Shown piece by piece: positions 1 to 12,155 of a DNA stretch of 64,000 bases. The stretch is taken from NCBI RefSeq assembly GCF_000005505.3, contig NC_016134.3, positions 1,364,001 to 1,428,000 on the forward strand, written 5' to 3'. Numbering within the stretch: position 1 is the stretch's first letter; each line of letters begins with the position of its first letter. The DNA comes from Brachypodium distachyon. Its lineage: Eukaryota > Streptophyta > Magnoliopsida > Poales > Poaceae. Below the pieces are notes generated by a model that had not been told where the DNA came from, searched no databases, and saw only the letters and a program-made list of their open reading frames with translations. Position numbers and translations under genes: made by a program.

Positions 1-2500
1 GCCACGAGCGAACCACATGGCCGCCGCTGCGGTCGGTCGGTCAGAGACGCGTAGACATGCATGTGCTTGCCGCCGCTGCCGCCGTTGAGTCAGCAGTAGT
101 CTTCAGTCGGCCATGGATCTGGCCATCATCTATCAGAGGCTGCCAACACTAGTCATCTCCTTTCATTTCCTTCCATCGATCGTTCGTTCGCCTTCTTGCC
201 ATCATCTACTTCTCCTTCCGTGGCGTAAATAAAATATCCGTTGGGTTTCTTGTTCACGGTCGTCGGTCCTCTGGGACTGGCATGGCATGCACGATATGGA
301 AACAAATATTCACAGCCTGAGATGCACGGTGCATCAGTGCATGAACATCGCATGTGGAAGCAAAAGACTGACGTACAGCAACAAGTGCAGGCAGGCAGCC
401 ATGCGCACGTGACCTGCACAACGAACGGCGTGAGACGACGACGGCTCTGCAGATGGAGGAATCGGTAGAGGCCTGCAGGCTAGCTATATATTGGACTACT
501 GTGCTCCTACTGTCCTAGGCGTCCTGCCTTGGGTCTTTGATTATTTTCTTTCTCTCCCTGCTTTTTCTCAATGCGTATTGTAGTACTGTACTACCGAGTG
601 TTTTTCTTCTTCTGGTCTACTCAATGTGTACAATCGCCTCGTTGTACTTTTTACCGCTTCATTGATCACCAGAGGTGGTGCTCCGTCGTCTTCTTCTTCT
701 ATCTGCTTTTCTGAATGCGGATAGGCATCTAAGCCCTGTGAGAGACTATGAATTTCTGCATCACGTTTTGAGCGAGACAGGTCTTTGATATTGGACTATG
801 AAAGTGGTAATTAACGTTGAAGGTTTTGATATGTGTAAATCGCCTGATTTTTTAGTCAGAAATAAGTCGATTGTTCAGTCTAATTTGTGCTGCTTCCAGA
901 CTCACGGAGAACGAAAGAGAGAAGTGGGTATGGAAGCCAAAGACTAATTCGACGATACGTCGATTCAGATTTACTTAAAAATCAGACGTGCGAGATATAC
1001 TCCGTATAACCTCTGACCGAGTTTCCTGACTCTCAAAAATCTCACCGGAATCATTTGAGGCCGGGAGGCGTAGTACATAGTCCATACCACCGTGACATCC
1101 ATGGGCCATTGGCCAGCATACCACAAGGCAACAGTAACTGCCCACTGTTTCACTGACAGGTGACCTGTCTGTCCACCAAGGTGCTACCCCGGGCCCACCT
1201 GCCAGGGTCTGCCCCCCACACCCCTACAGGCTACAGCGCCCCTAGCTGTTTTGGCGCATGCATGTTAATCAGCCAAGTCAGTGGTCGTCTTGGCGGTCTT
1301 AATTGGTTGCGCTCTGCATGGTTGGCCACGCAGATGCATGATTGTACATGTTGGTTGCTCAATCATTAGAGCTACTCTTCTTCGCAAAAAAAATAAAAAA
1401 TCATTAGAGCTACTCCGGTAAAGATGATTAAGTAATGTTCCGAGGCAACAAATTATAGTAATCACTAGCCCCGTTGAATTTTTTTGTTGTCAGCAGCGGT
1501 GGTTCAGGCAAAATGTTTTGGATAAGCTGGGCGGCCGGGTGGTCTGATCATTGCACGATCGACTCTTTTTCTTTTCGAGATCTTGTAAGATTTTACTTTT
1601 GATTAGCTGAAAGAAAAATTTGGAAGCACATGGGTTGGCTGTTGGCAGCTGCTGTCCTTTTTGTTTGTGAACTCAAATGTGAATATGGAGAGACATGCTT
1701 GCACATGCAGTGCTCCTCGGTTTGCATTCCTGTCATTGCTTTTCTTCTTTTGAGTTTAGAAGCTTTTTTTTTGGGGGTCGAGAATTTGAGTTTTTGTAAG
1801 CTAAGACCTATGTGGACCTGGCGCACTGCGCTAGCATAGCAATGAGTTGGCACTTGACGGCCCAGCTGATCCAATTAAAGGCCTTATACCAGCCCAGATC
1901 GATGAGGTATATGGGCTTTCAATGTTCTTTTCTATTTGTGAAAGAAGTCTATAATTCATCCCAAATGTATATTTTTGTAGCCGCATATCACTCCGAACTG
2001 GTAAACCGTCTAATTTAAACCCTGAAATTTCTAATTCTAGATAAATCACCCACCTTAGTGGTTTCGGGGCTGACGTGACACATTTAGGAATGGGAGCACC
2101 ACATTGTGATATACTTTAGCACTAAACAGTTTTTTTATTTTAGATTTTACATATGTTTATGCAATTTATGATCCAATTCGCATTTTGAAGACAGCACTGG
2201 GGTCGAAAACGATATCAAATTAACTTAGTCTGTGTCCTCAATTGATTGAGCGCTGCATTTAGTTCTAGCATTACAACATCCATTTCGATCTTCTTCTCCA
2301 GAAACACTTCATTTATGCATGCAAAAGTGCACACATGAATGTATGTATATCATCAAAAAGAAGTACAATACTATAAATATCAAGGATTACCACTCCAAAA
2401 ACCTCATTCCTTTTTCTCTATAATCTACTTCGTAATACTACTGCATTTTTTTTTCCAGCCACGTGCATACGGCGGCATGAGAGAGATGTATATTAGCTAA
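1..2500. other. Intergenic region, no supported gene
   Basis: I see no coding exon, RNA gene or clear transposon here. Short open frames lack conserved motifs and overlap on both strands. Around 1366-1420 the phrase ATCATTAGAGCTACTC occurs twice on either side of an A-rich run. Around 1960-2100 the sequence resembles decayed repeat DNA, but I cannot name a family. Confidence 0.5.
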
Positions 2501-3157
2501 TCAGCCATTGTTGTTCTGAGTCGTGGTTCCCAAGAAGACGCCCCACTTGGGCTGGGCGCCGGCGGGCTCATCCACCGTCGTCGTCCTCTGCACGCCGCCG
2601 CTGGCGACGGCGGGCACCGTGGATGCCGTCGTCGATGAGGAGGCCTCGGCGGCGGGCAGCCTGGGCCGGACCTGGAACGGGTTGAAGAGCGAGGCCCAGA
2701 CGCTCAGCTGCTCCTGCCTCGTCGCGCCCACGTACGGCGGCACCAGGCCAGCAGGCATCCCCATCCCCGGCCCAGCGAACACCCCCGCGGCGGGCGGCGC
2801 GCCACCGCCGCCGGCGCCGGGGAAGAGCCATGGCAAGGACGGCGACGACGACGACGCGGGGAGCGGGAGCACGCCGGGGAAGCGCAGGCCGCCGGCGAGC
2901 GCGGTAGCCACGGGCAGCGGCAGCCACTTCCCCTCGTCACCCCCGCCGCGCTGCCACGTGGCCGCCGGCGATGACCCCTCCGGCGCCGGTGCCGATGAAG
3001 ACGACGACGTAGGCACTTCCATCGATGCTGTCTCCGGAGCTGCCGTAGTTGTTGCTAGCGGCCGCCCGGCGGATGTGTGTTTCACGCCGTGGGTGAAGAA
3101 GAAGATGAAGAAGCAGAGCGCCGGGGCGGCGGCGAAGGCGCGGCGGCGATCGTCCAT
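2501..3157 (-). CDS. Hypothetical secreted or membrane-anchored protein, 218 aa
   Basis: A single-exon frame starts at a true ATG (3155-3157 read on the minus strand). Residues about 7-22 are hydrophobic (AAPALCFFIFFF) after an Arg-rich start, which fits a signal peptide or N-terminal anchor. The rest is low complexity, rich in Ala, Pro, Ser, Thr and Gly, with a Gly/Pro/Met-rich centre. A less repetitive segment near residues 148-168 contains QEQLSVWASLFNPF and may be the conserved part. I do not recognise a family. The DNA is very GC-rich and a 229-aa frame is also open on the opposite strand, so an open frame alone is weak evidence. The hydrophobic start and the conserved-looking block favour the minus strand. 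It could be a cell-wall-type or signalling-precursor protein, but no function can be assigned. Confidence 0.55.
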   Translation of the reverse strand: MDDRRRAFAAAPALCFFIFFFTHGVKHTSAGRPLATTTAAPETASMEVPTSSSSSAPAPEGSSPAATWQRGGGDEGKWLPLPVATALAGGLRFPGVLPLPASSSSPSLPWLFPGAGGGGAPPAAGVFAGPGMGMPAGLVPPYVGATRQEQLSVWASLFNPFQVRPRLPAAEASSSTTASTVPAVASGGVQRTTTVDEPAGAQPKWGVFLGTTTQNNNG

Positions 3158-3997
3158 TGGCGGCTATCTGTACTTAATGTCTTCTTGGCCGGCGCCGGCG
3201 GTGCATGGGTGAAGCTCTACCGAGGTCTCGTGTATATGTAGGAGACGAACCGGGAGGTTTAGGTTGGGGGTTCGTGGACACACGCCTGCAGTATTTGTTC
3301 GAATGTTGACCGTTGACCAGTGCTTGTGGTGGTACTTAATGGAGAAAGAGGTTAGCGATGATTTGGTTAGGCCATGCCATGGACATGTTGCTCACTCTTT
3401 TCCTTCTCCTTAAACACGACCCACTGCAAGTAATTCGACACGCACGACTGGCTTCGACAAAACAATTGCATTGTTAACCTTAAATCTCTGAGAATGCATC
3501 ATGATAACTAATCAAGTTCCACAAGGTGAGGAGTCTGCAGATTTACTAACGGAAACGTGAATAAGGTCAGCATAACGTAATCCACAGGCCAACATTGTAA
3601 TCTTGTGCCACACTTCAATAGCTGAAATATTTCCACATCATCACAACAACCATTATGAACGCATTAGCAAACGGAAGAATGATCGAGTTATTCAGATTAC
3701 AGATTTGATTGTGGAGGGCAAAATTGCTAGGATCAGGTACATCCATTCGTCCTATATATCACTACAAAAAAGAGCTACGGATTCAGTCGCTAATTTCATC
3801 GCTAGTGCCACCAGGTGCATATTTTGTGCAATCAGACTTCTCACAAAGCATCGATGTCGACTGTATTCCAGTTCTCAGCGAGCTTAGGGCATATATCGAT
3901 TGCTTTGTCAGCACAAGTTGATCTTCTTTTCCTTGTGCATTGACATTTGCAGCTAGCAAGTATACTGTTGCATGACGGGACAAAACTTCAGAGCTTC
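3158..3997. other. Intergenic / 3' flank of the WDR75 gene
   Basis: This spacer lies between the promoter side of the 218-aa gene and the 3' end of the WDR75 gene. The part nearest 3998 is probably the WDR75 3' UTR. No gene or clear repeat is supported. Confidence 0.5.
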
Positions 3998-6900
3998 TCA
4001 CTCGTTCGCAACTGGTCTCTTCTCTAGCAGTGATGCCAAGAAGACGGAACATAATTTTGTGAGAGGCGGAAGAACATGGGACGATCCAGTGAATATAGTT
4101 TCCCATGGTCTCTCTGATGGAATAAATGGAACATCTGAAACCTCTTTCTTCAATTCCAGCTTTGGAAGTTGGCCGTAAATAGCCGCATAACCGATCGATG
4201 CTGGAACGATAGACGATAAGAGCATGAGTACTTCTACAAGTTTAGTCAAAAGATACTCAAAATGGGATACTGAAATATACAGTATGAGATTGGAATTTCA
4301 ACTTGTCAAATGATCAATTAACATGTAAATCTGTTCACTAGCTCATACAGATTGTAAATGGGGGGAGATGAACAATGAACAACAAAACCATACAAGCAGA
4401 CTAACCAGGTTCATCGGCTTGTATATTTTTCTGTGCGCTCTTGCTAAGCTGTGACTCCTCGTTCTTTCGGGGATCAAAGATGAAATATTCATGTGAACCA
4501 TTCACATACACCAGCAATGATGCATCTTCACCCCTTGCATCCAAAGATATATCGTCCTTCACAAAAGCAAGGCTACCTCCTTTTGCCTGAAAGAGAACGA
4601 GAAAGTAATCAAGTTTTGCATTAATAACTCCCTTACCCATTCCGCAAATTTCATCAGAACCTAAGCAACAAGCCACTAAACACGCTATTGGCTACCAGTG
4701 TGGCTAGAGGAACCAGAAAATAATGGATAGGCCAATCCTAAATCCGAACAAAGTTCACTTGTTTGGTTTGACTTATAGAATGGGTTGGTTGAGCACCACC
4801 TCATCCCACGTAAGCCTAGTAGAAAAATGTTAGTAGGGACCATCCCACCAAAAATCATGGGACGATCCAATAATGGACTAGCCCCGCTCAAGCCGAACAC
4901 CGTAACAAACTTAAACTAGAAACCTATATATTATTAAAACGGACAACAAAATATCACCCCCACAAAGTTGACATTGCACTTCAAAATGAACTGGACATGA
5001 GATAAAATAACTAAGCTGCTTACCTTCTTTACAGACCAGGACAAAATTGGGTTTGAATTTTCCGCGTTGAAAAGTAGTATTACCCCATCTTGCTCTGCTG
5101 GTGTTTCTCCTTCAGGATAGCTTAGAAGAGAAAGTACCGCAAATTCACCCTTACTTGAGGAACAAGCAGCTGTACAAAGTACAAACACTAACATGAGAAC
5201 TAAAATAAATGTACTTGCTTATCCAAGGACATGGATCCGCAACTCATATTGCAACTGCCAGAAAACATTTTGACAAGGGACCAAGCTAGAGAAGGGCTAC
5301 AACAGTAATATTGTGCTGCTTTAATCCGCTGCGCAATACAATTTGATGATGAACAACATCTATTCACGGTATTACACATTTACACTAGAACTAAGTACCT
5401 GAACTATCATTTAGTACTTAGTAGCCCTTGATGATGGCAAAACTTATCCAAATGGTCATGCTAGACATGAATTACTAAGAGAATTATAGTTAGGCAACCA
5501 GTAACAACTGATGTAAAAAGGCCACACCAGATCCATTTTAGTGTGCCTCTAGTGGCTTCTCTGAGTATCATAGTTCGGAGCTCCAGATTTGGTTTGTCCA
5601 ATACAACAAACAGAATGCATAGATTAACAAATGTAAAGCATTCATCATGCATTAGATGTTATTTTGCCTTCCTGGAAGTTCGGTATCATAATTTTGTACC
5701 TTCCGCAAAAAGGGTGTAGGACCATTGCATGGAAAGATTTGACACATTCCACACAGCAACCTGTGGTTTTGAACTCTGAGATAGAGACATCAAATATGCC
5801 GATGTCCCACCAAAAGAAAGTTTGGTAATAGGCTGCAATTTAAAGGTAAGAAATATCAAACCACCACTGCAAATGTAATGGCAAAAGTACACCTTGAGGG
5901 GCAATTTTTTTTTACCGATAATGCTTCTGCAATCACACCAACAAGTGCATTATTATCAGGGTCCCACAATGTGATGACGCTCTCAGCTGCAACCGCAAGA
6001 ACAGATCCATCACCTGAGAAAGCTGCTGCTGTCATAGGTTTCTTCCTGCAAATTTTTTATTAGTTCGTAATGGTGTCAGCATAATTTACCAACAAATCAA
6101 GAAATGAAATGATCGGTCTCTAAATGAGTCTTTATACAAGTCACGAAACAGTTAGCATAAATACTTAATTATTTCCACCACTAAATAAACAGGTTTGAGG
6201 TAAATCAAAATGAACTCACTTGTATGAGCCAACTGATTGGCATCTCCAACCAGATTGGCTTTTTTCATCACTTGATTGTAAAGACAAACTTTGGACCCAC
6301 ACCTAGAGAAAAAAATATACTCAGCAAATAGGGAGAGAATCAAAGAAGGCATCATCCATAAAGTTGATACAATATGCACACCTTGAAGTTGCCACCAACA
6401 GAAGAGCTCACGGCCATGTTTTTTCCTGGGCGGAAAGCAACGGCAGAAATAGCAGCATCACTGCACAAAAGATTAAATATACTACTCAGATAATGTAGTA
6501 TCGCTATATCTATCACTGACCTAAGAAACATGCACCAACCTGTGAGGCTCATAAATGACGGTGGACAAATGAAAATGTCCAGCACGAGACCCATGGTTCC
6601 AAAATTTCAGTGTGACAAGGCCACCTAATTCTTCTTCGGGAAGCTTAACCTCAACAGTACACATAAAATTGCCATTGATGGACAATGAAACTAAAGAAAT
6701 GTACATCTGTGGCAAGGAAAAGAGAGACATGTCAAATTATGAATACCAAACTAAGAGTGACAATTTTTCAGGCTCCAATGGAGACATAGTGACATATAGA
6801 GAATAATTTATGCCAGACACTCAGAGACCCAATCAAAGAAATCAGTAATACTCCCTCCGTCCCAAAATAAGTGACATGGATTTGTATAAGATTCTTAGAA

Positions 6901-9768
6901 GGTCACGTCAAATTATTTGGCGCTTTGAAATATTAGCACATAATTAAGATACAGCTTAACCATAGAGAAGAAAAATATCAAAAGAAAGACGAAGACTGGA
7001 AGGACAAGAACTAAGTGATTGTTCTAACCGTGATATCATCAACAGGCTGAAAGTTCCTCTCACAAACTTGCACCTGAAGAGGTTAACAATATTGCTGTCA
7101 ATCTTAGTAAAATATTCAGCACAGTAAGTCTCTTAGGTCAATCGTCTTACCTCTGAAACCTCAGTGTTCTCAAACAAATTGTAGAACTGTATGCAGTAAT
7201 CTTCTGTTGGTACTGCAACAAGCCCATTAGTGCAATCAAATCCATACACATCTCGTCTAACCAGGTTTGGGGAAGTAAGAGGTAGCTGAGGAGTTAAAAC
7301 ACAGAAAATATAACTATCAAGGGCTTAAGCACATACACAACCATTAGAAATAGGGTAACTAAAAATGAGCAGCGCCACTTGCTGGCACGAAGTCTTAAAG
7401 GGCAGAACTGCAGATTTTGATGTTACAAACCTTAATTCCAGCAATAGTTTTCAGGACCACCATATTAGGCATTTTCAGAAGATGAATTTGGTTATTTGTA
7501 CATGAGACCTGAAATACCAACAAGTTCAGTGATAACTCACATGATGAATGGCAAAAAAGGAAAACAGAAGAGAAGAACTGTAGCTTGAAGAACAGACTTG
7601 AAAGCCTAATCATGAATGAAAAATGCTGTTGACCCCGCTATCAATCCACATCCTCATCCTTTGTAAATACTCCCCAGTCCCTTTTCATAGGGTGTTAAAT
7701 TTTTGGATTTGTCTTGAAATGTTAGGCGCAATTTGTCCATAAGATTTCCATGGATCTCTTCCGAGTTTGCCCCTCCAAAATGCCTCATGGACACTCTGGG
7801 TGCATGCGCTTTGTTTGCGAGACGATCATACTTTATTTATTCAGCCGCCTAGCAATAATTCTCGAGCAAAAGGGGGTTACAACACCCTATATAAAGGGAA
7901 GCATGGGCTGATGAATCTAGTCTACTTTAATACAATTGATTCATTCAATTCAAATGACATCGCTTGACCAGTTCTTACTGTGAACTGTGCAGCCTGGTTT
8001 CATGAATCGCCTCCTCTATAACACGCTACCTCACTTTGTTCTACTCTTGCACAAGGAACTGCCTGATACTAGCACGCACAAACATCCCCCTTGGGTTTTA
8101 TTGCATGGCCAGAAATAACAGACAAACTTGTTCCAATAATTTTATCCCATATGTGTGCAAACAAAATTCATTCACACAGGACATGCTGGAAAACCAGATT
8201 CACGGAACTTCATAAATGAAAAGGCTTCACGTTCTTGTAAATATACCAAATAATATAAAAAAAAGGGTGAAAGAAGTAATACTTACACAGGAAATGGAAG
8301 AGTCTGGAGAACCCACAAAGAACAAAAGAGGAGATCCTAGACGTGGCTTATACCTTCTCTTTCCTGTATCCAGTTGCCATACAACAATAACCCCCTCCAT
8401 ACCACCTACAAAGACAATAAACTTGTCACTGGAAATTATAAAGCTAGACAGCAGGATCAACACAGAAAGACTTAAATAGTGTAGGACAAAGTAGGTGCAT
8501 CAGTACCCGAGTACAAGTAAGCTCCATCTGAAGCAAATTTGAGAAACTTCACTCCACTAGAATGCCAATGCCACGTAGTGCAAGTCTCTGCATCATCTTC
8601 ACCCCTTACACCATCCCTTTCTTCATCTGCTTGAGACTTTGCACCATGGGCTTTGGAAAACTTTGCATTTCCAAAGCCTCTCCAAATTAAGATCCTCCCT
8701 GTTACATCACCACCAGCCACAATTCTCTCGCTTGGATGGAAGGCCAGGGTATTTAAGTTTTTTGTGTGGCCGAGCTTTATCTTCCTTATCTTATCAGGCT
8801 TGAAATCTTTGGTAGGTATGCTCCAAATATAGAGCTTTCTCTTATTTACGATGCCCAAAAATTCCCCAGAACAACTTGCGACGATCTTTGGTGGCTTACG
8901 TGTCTGTTTGGATCAAAACAAAATGATGGCAGGATGAAGGTTAACACATGCCAATTTTCCACAGCTAAAATGCATGCTTATATGGATTCATTACCATTAC
9001 TGGCATAATTACATCAACAGATATCTTAAATATAAAGATGTGCTCATGGAATAACAGTAGTATGCGAATGCGCAAATTCTGAAACCTCACCTCAGCCAGG
9101 AGAGAACCCACTTGGCGCCCTTTTGTCAAGTCATAAATCCTCAGCTGCCCGCGCAATGCTTTCGCCTCATTAGCTGACTTGCTCGTATCTTCCACAGAGA
9201 CGAACGCGAAAGGAGTATACACCTCAGTTACTTTCGATGTTCTGGTTATGTTAGGAACCACCTGCGCTCCACAGTTCCGAAAGACAGGTATGAAACATCT
9301 GCCCAATTTATCTCAGCATCGAATCAACAAGTTCACGTTAGGTGGCTCACCATGGAGTGGACGGGGAGCCCGACGTGGACCTTGCGAACCAGCTCGGCCG
9401 CGGCGAAGTCCCAATAGATGAGCATCCCGTCGAGCCCCGCCGTCCAGCAGTAGCTCGCGACCATGGCCGCCGCCGCGGCGTTGGCCGGCGGCGGCGCCAC
9501 CACGACGGCCGTGACGTCCCCCTCGTGCCCCTCCAGCTCCGACACCTGCAGCACGACGGTGACAAGGGGCGCCATTCACCCAGCAACTTAGAAACAGCCT
9601 CCAGAACTTGGGGAACATCGCACCGACAGGTCGTGTGCGGGCGCTTACCAGCATGCCGGTGGAGGTGCTGAAGACGGAGACGACGCGGCCGGAGCAGACG
9701 AGGAGGAGGCGGCCGTCCGCGGAGAAGGCCGGCGGCGCGGAGACGTAGCTCTGGCCACCGGTGATCAT
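3998..9768 (-). CDS. WDR75: WD40-repeat nucleolar protein, WDR75/UTP17 (NAN1) family, 16 exons, 793 aa
   Basis: Coding exons in transcript order are 9649-9768, 9351-9545, 9091-9261, 8507-8903, 8287-8405, 7431-7508, 7151-7285, 7029-7073, 6540-6706, 6382-6460, 6220-6302, 5916-6045, 5700-5832, 5024-5169, 4406-4586 and 3998-4200. Every junction has GT/AG and the frame stays intact over 2,382 nt. The protein starts MITGGQSYV and ends KRPVANE. WD-type strands are visible as DGMLIYWDF, GRILIWRGF, EGVIVVWQL, VTLKFW, ESVITLWDP and PQVAVWNVS, arranged as two propellers. The C-terminal block VPFIPSERPWETIFTGSSHVL is typical of this family. Known family role: part of the t-UTP/UTP-A subcomplex of the small-subunit processome, needed for pre-rRNA transcription and early 18S processing in the nucleolus. 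The length is close to the human protein (about 830 aa). Nothing appears broken. Confidence 0.9.
6851..6900. mobile_element. Stowaway-type MITE fragment in a WDR75 intron
   Basis: The sequence after TA begins CTCCCTCCGTCCCAAAATAA, the standard Stowaway terminus, and lies in the intron between 6707 and 7028. I could not find the matching 3' terminus, so this is probably half an element. The first 40 bases resemble the element end at 45721 in the YTH gene. Confidence 0.6.
7622..8215. mobile_element. Possible inserted element (solo-LTR-like) in a WDR75 intron
   Basis: The intron 7509-8286 is much longer than its neighbours. Its middle contains, on the minus strand, a TATA-like CTTTATATAGGG followed by untranslated, promoter-like sequence, and it has no coding potential. 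This would fit a solo LTR or similar insertion. I could not define termini or a target-site duplication. Confidence 0.3.
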
Positions 9769-10392
9769 GGCGCCTCGGCGGGGTTTAGCTAGGGTTTTGG
9801 GGGCCGGGGAGAGGAAATGGGGGCGTCGAGCGAGACGGCGGGGAGAAGAGGAGGAGGTAGGGTTTTGCTGGGTTTGATTTGAGACAGGGCAAAAGGCCGA
9901 AGACGGCGGTTCTGGCGGGTTAGCGGGTCGTGCCCGCGTAATTGGGTCGGAACCCGCTTTGAGTTTTGGGCTTTGGGCTTCTTGCGAGTGGGCGTGGGAC
10001 GATTTTATACTCCAAGCGTGGCTACTGGGCCTTACGGGCTGTAACGACGTAGGACAATTATCAAGTGGGCCGTATACTGTTAAAGAAAAAACAAGAGCTC
10101 TGTTGTCTCTACCGCCCCTTTTAAAAAAGTGCTGTGTATCTATGCATCGCAATCAAACCAGTCATGGAAACACCTCAAAGCAGAAGAATATACAGAGGCT
10201 TTCCTAAACAAAAGCACAAGAATATACAGAGGGGTATATATAAATGCATCTTTAATAAAAATGCTTATCTAGAAAGGAAAAGAAATATAGTTGCAGACCT
10301 GTTCGATTATAAGCATGAAGACATGCAACTATTCATTCTAACTTTATGTTTACTAATCTGAATCCTTAGCTTAAACATGATGGGTCAGGGAG
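9769..10392. other. WDR75 promoter side and spacer
   Basis: The first 150-250 bases upstream of the ATG (9768) are GC-rich and probably hold the 5' UTR and promoter. The rest is AT-rich with no recognisable gene. A long open frame on the minus strand covers this leader but contains WDR75 exon 1 and no other conserved sequence. Confidence 0.5.
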
Positions 10393-10512
10393 TTAGTTCT
10401 GGTGACTGAAAATGGAGTCTTGTGCAAGCATTTCAGGATCAAAGACCATCTTTTTTCCAAGAGACGACACTGACAGGTTTGAATGGGATGAGTTCTGAAA
10501 CTTCCCTGCACT
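10393..10512 (-). pseudogene. Orphan terminal exon (39 codons plus stop) of an unidentified gene
   Basis: On the minus strand, a polypyrimidine-rich stretch and GATACAG acceptor at about 10513-10518 are followed by 39 codons in phase 0 ending at a TAA. The peptide begins SAGKFQNSS, contains GKKMVFDPEML and ends SIFSHQN. It has the balanced composition of a real C-terminal exon and is unlike the surrounding AT-rich DNA. I do not recognise the family. No upstream exon is visible. The sequence just upstream on the minus strand (10572-10855) is a duplicate of the 3' flank of the PPR gene, and beyond it lies the retrotransposon. The rest of the gene was therefore either removed or separated by later insertions. 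It could also be the last exon of a longer transcript that once joined the PPR 3' flank. Confidence 0.4.
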
Positions 10513-10571
10513 CTGTATCAACAAAAGGGAATATTCTGCAAGCATGCAGGCTAAAACACATGTCGGGTTAG

Positions 10572-10855
10572 TGCATTTTTCGTGTGAGATTGAAACCATG
10601 GTATACCCCGGAATTACCTGCTGCACCATGCGATCCATCCTAACTTCCTTAGAATCATAGCTCTCTTATTGTTGAATCATAACATGTCGGGTTAGGTACT
10701 GACTGCTGCCCCCTAATCCGACACGCGGTAGTCCAATCATAGCTCTCTGAGCTTCATCTGGAATTCAACACAGAAGAATCAGACACGACTAAAGTTCTGC
10801 AAAGTCCTCACTCCTCAGCTCAGCTGTGTGCTGTTTCGGCCGCATTAAGCAAAAC
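10572..10855. repeat. Left copy of a ~260-280 bp direct duplication (pair at 26945-27205)
   Basis: Both copies contain ACCATGGTATACCCC (one extra C in the right copy), GGAATTACCTGCTGCACCAT, CATCTGGAATTCAA, AAAGTTCTGCAAAGTCCT and TAGCTGTGTGCTGTT (or CAGCTGTGTGCTGTT) in the same order and orientation, with small differences and a short indel. The copies lie at the two edges of the block that holds the Copia element, the MULE-like element and the BURP gene. Confidence 0.8.
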
Positions 10856-10987
10856 AAAAAAGAGTGTTGGGAAAAACGTCTTGCTCTTTAATATTAGGTA
10901 GAGATAAATGTATATGTTGTTATACTTGCATTGCACCATTGTGGGGCTTTGATAGTTAAAACTCAAGATTAAATTATGTAAGCTCTT

Positions 10988-12155
10988 CGGAACTTCCTCC
11001 CGACTGCCGGAACTTCCGGCTGACCAGAACTTCCAGGGGTGCAACCGGAACTTCCACCCGTCACTGCGCGAAATACACATAACGGTCAGATTTCGAGGCT
11101 ACTTAAAGGGGCTTCGTCCCCAACGGGTTTCTAGACCAAAGCACATCCAAGAACAGCCCCTCTCTCACCCCAAGAACACAAGAGTTTCATTTCCCTTGAT
11201 CTCCCTCCCTAGTTCCCCCCTTTGATTCATCTTTTGAGAATTGGAGGTCAAGATCTAGGGTTTCATCAAGTCAAAAAGTTGATTCCCCTTGTTTCCTTTG
11301 TGGATTTTGTTACTCTTGAGATTTTGGGATCCCTAGCCGGAAGGTGTGTCATCAAGGCCTCTAATCTTGTGAGGAGGTGCTTGAGGATTCGGGAAGAAAT
11401 CTCCAATTAAGTTGTGGAGTTGTGCCCTTCTCCTTGTTTGTAGGGTTCGACGTTCGCCCTAGAGGAAGTCACTAGTGGAACTCATCTCACCTTTATGGTG
11501 TTGTGAGAGCTCATCCCACCTTTGTGGTGTGGTGAGTTGGAGAATAGAGCGAGCCTTTGTGGCGCCGCTACCTTTGTGGTAGAGCACTCCTCCAAACGGA
11601 GACGTACACCGACCCCAATAGGTGGAACTCCGGTGAAATCTTTGTCTCCCCGTGTGGTATCATTCTTACCCCTTTACTTACTCGCAAAGCTTAATTATTT
11701 ATCTTGTGCTTCGGCTATCAAGCAAGTTTCAATTGATTATCTATTGCTTGTGCTCGTGCTTCGGCTTTTGCATCATACTAGGGGTGTTCATCATTTAGAC
11801 GTTTTAGTGAACCCATGTATTGATGCTTGTATCCCATAAAAGTGAAAAGAAAAAGTAAAATTTGTTAGTCGTCTGTTCACCCCCCCCCCCTCTAGTCGAC
11901 CATGAAGACCATCATATTTACAACATTTGAGAGCATACTTTGAAGTTTATTTGGCATAAAAATCTAGCTTCATTGATCAAATTTCTCAATTAGAGAGTAC
12001 AAGTACTTGCAAATACATGGTACGAGCTACTTTACAGCCTTGGGCTCACATTTGCAGGATTGGTGCGACAAGGCACCCCAATTCTACTCCAAGGCTTACG
12101 TGAGGATCTTCTTCAAGTTCTGCCCCTGCTCTTGGACCTGCCGGCGACAACTACA
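10988..12155 (+). repeat. 5' LTR copy, truncated at its left end
   Basis: Directly repeated at about 21480-22636. The shared part begins inside a cluster of GGAACTTCC motifs, so the first ~450 bp present in the right copy are missing. Two open frames of 62 and 105 codons (11222-11410 and 11522-11839) are identical in both copies but look like LTR sequence rather than genes. The shared part continues ~250 bp past CCCTCTAGTCGACCATG, where LTRs of this lineage usually end. Confidence 0.8.

Noticed and set aside
9313..10152. 279-codon minus-strand open frame
   Set aside because: It contains WDR75 exon 1 but otherwise runs through the 5' leader and the first intron; only 9649-9768 is supported as coding.
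11222..11839. 62- and 105-codon frames identical at 21710-22327
   Set aside because: Identity is explained by the two LTR copies; no protein family features.
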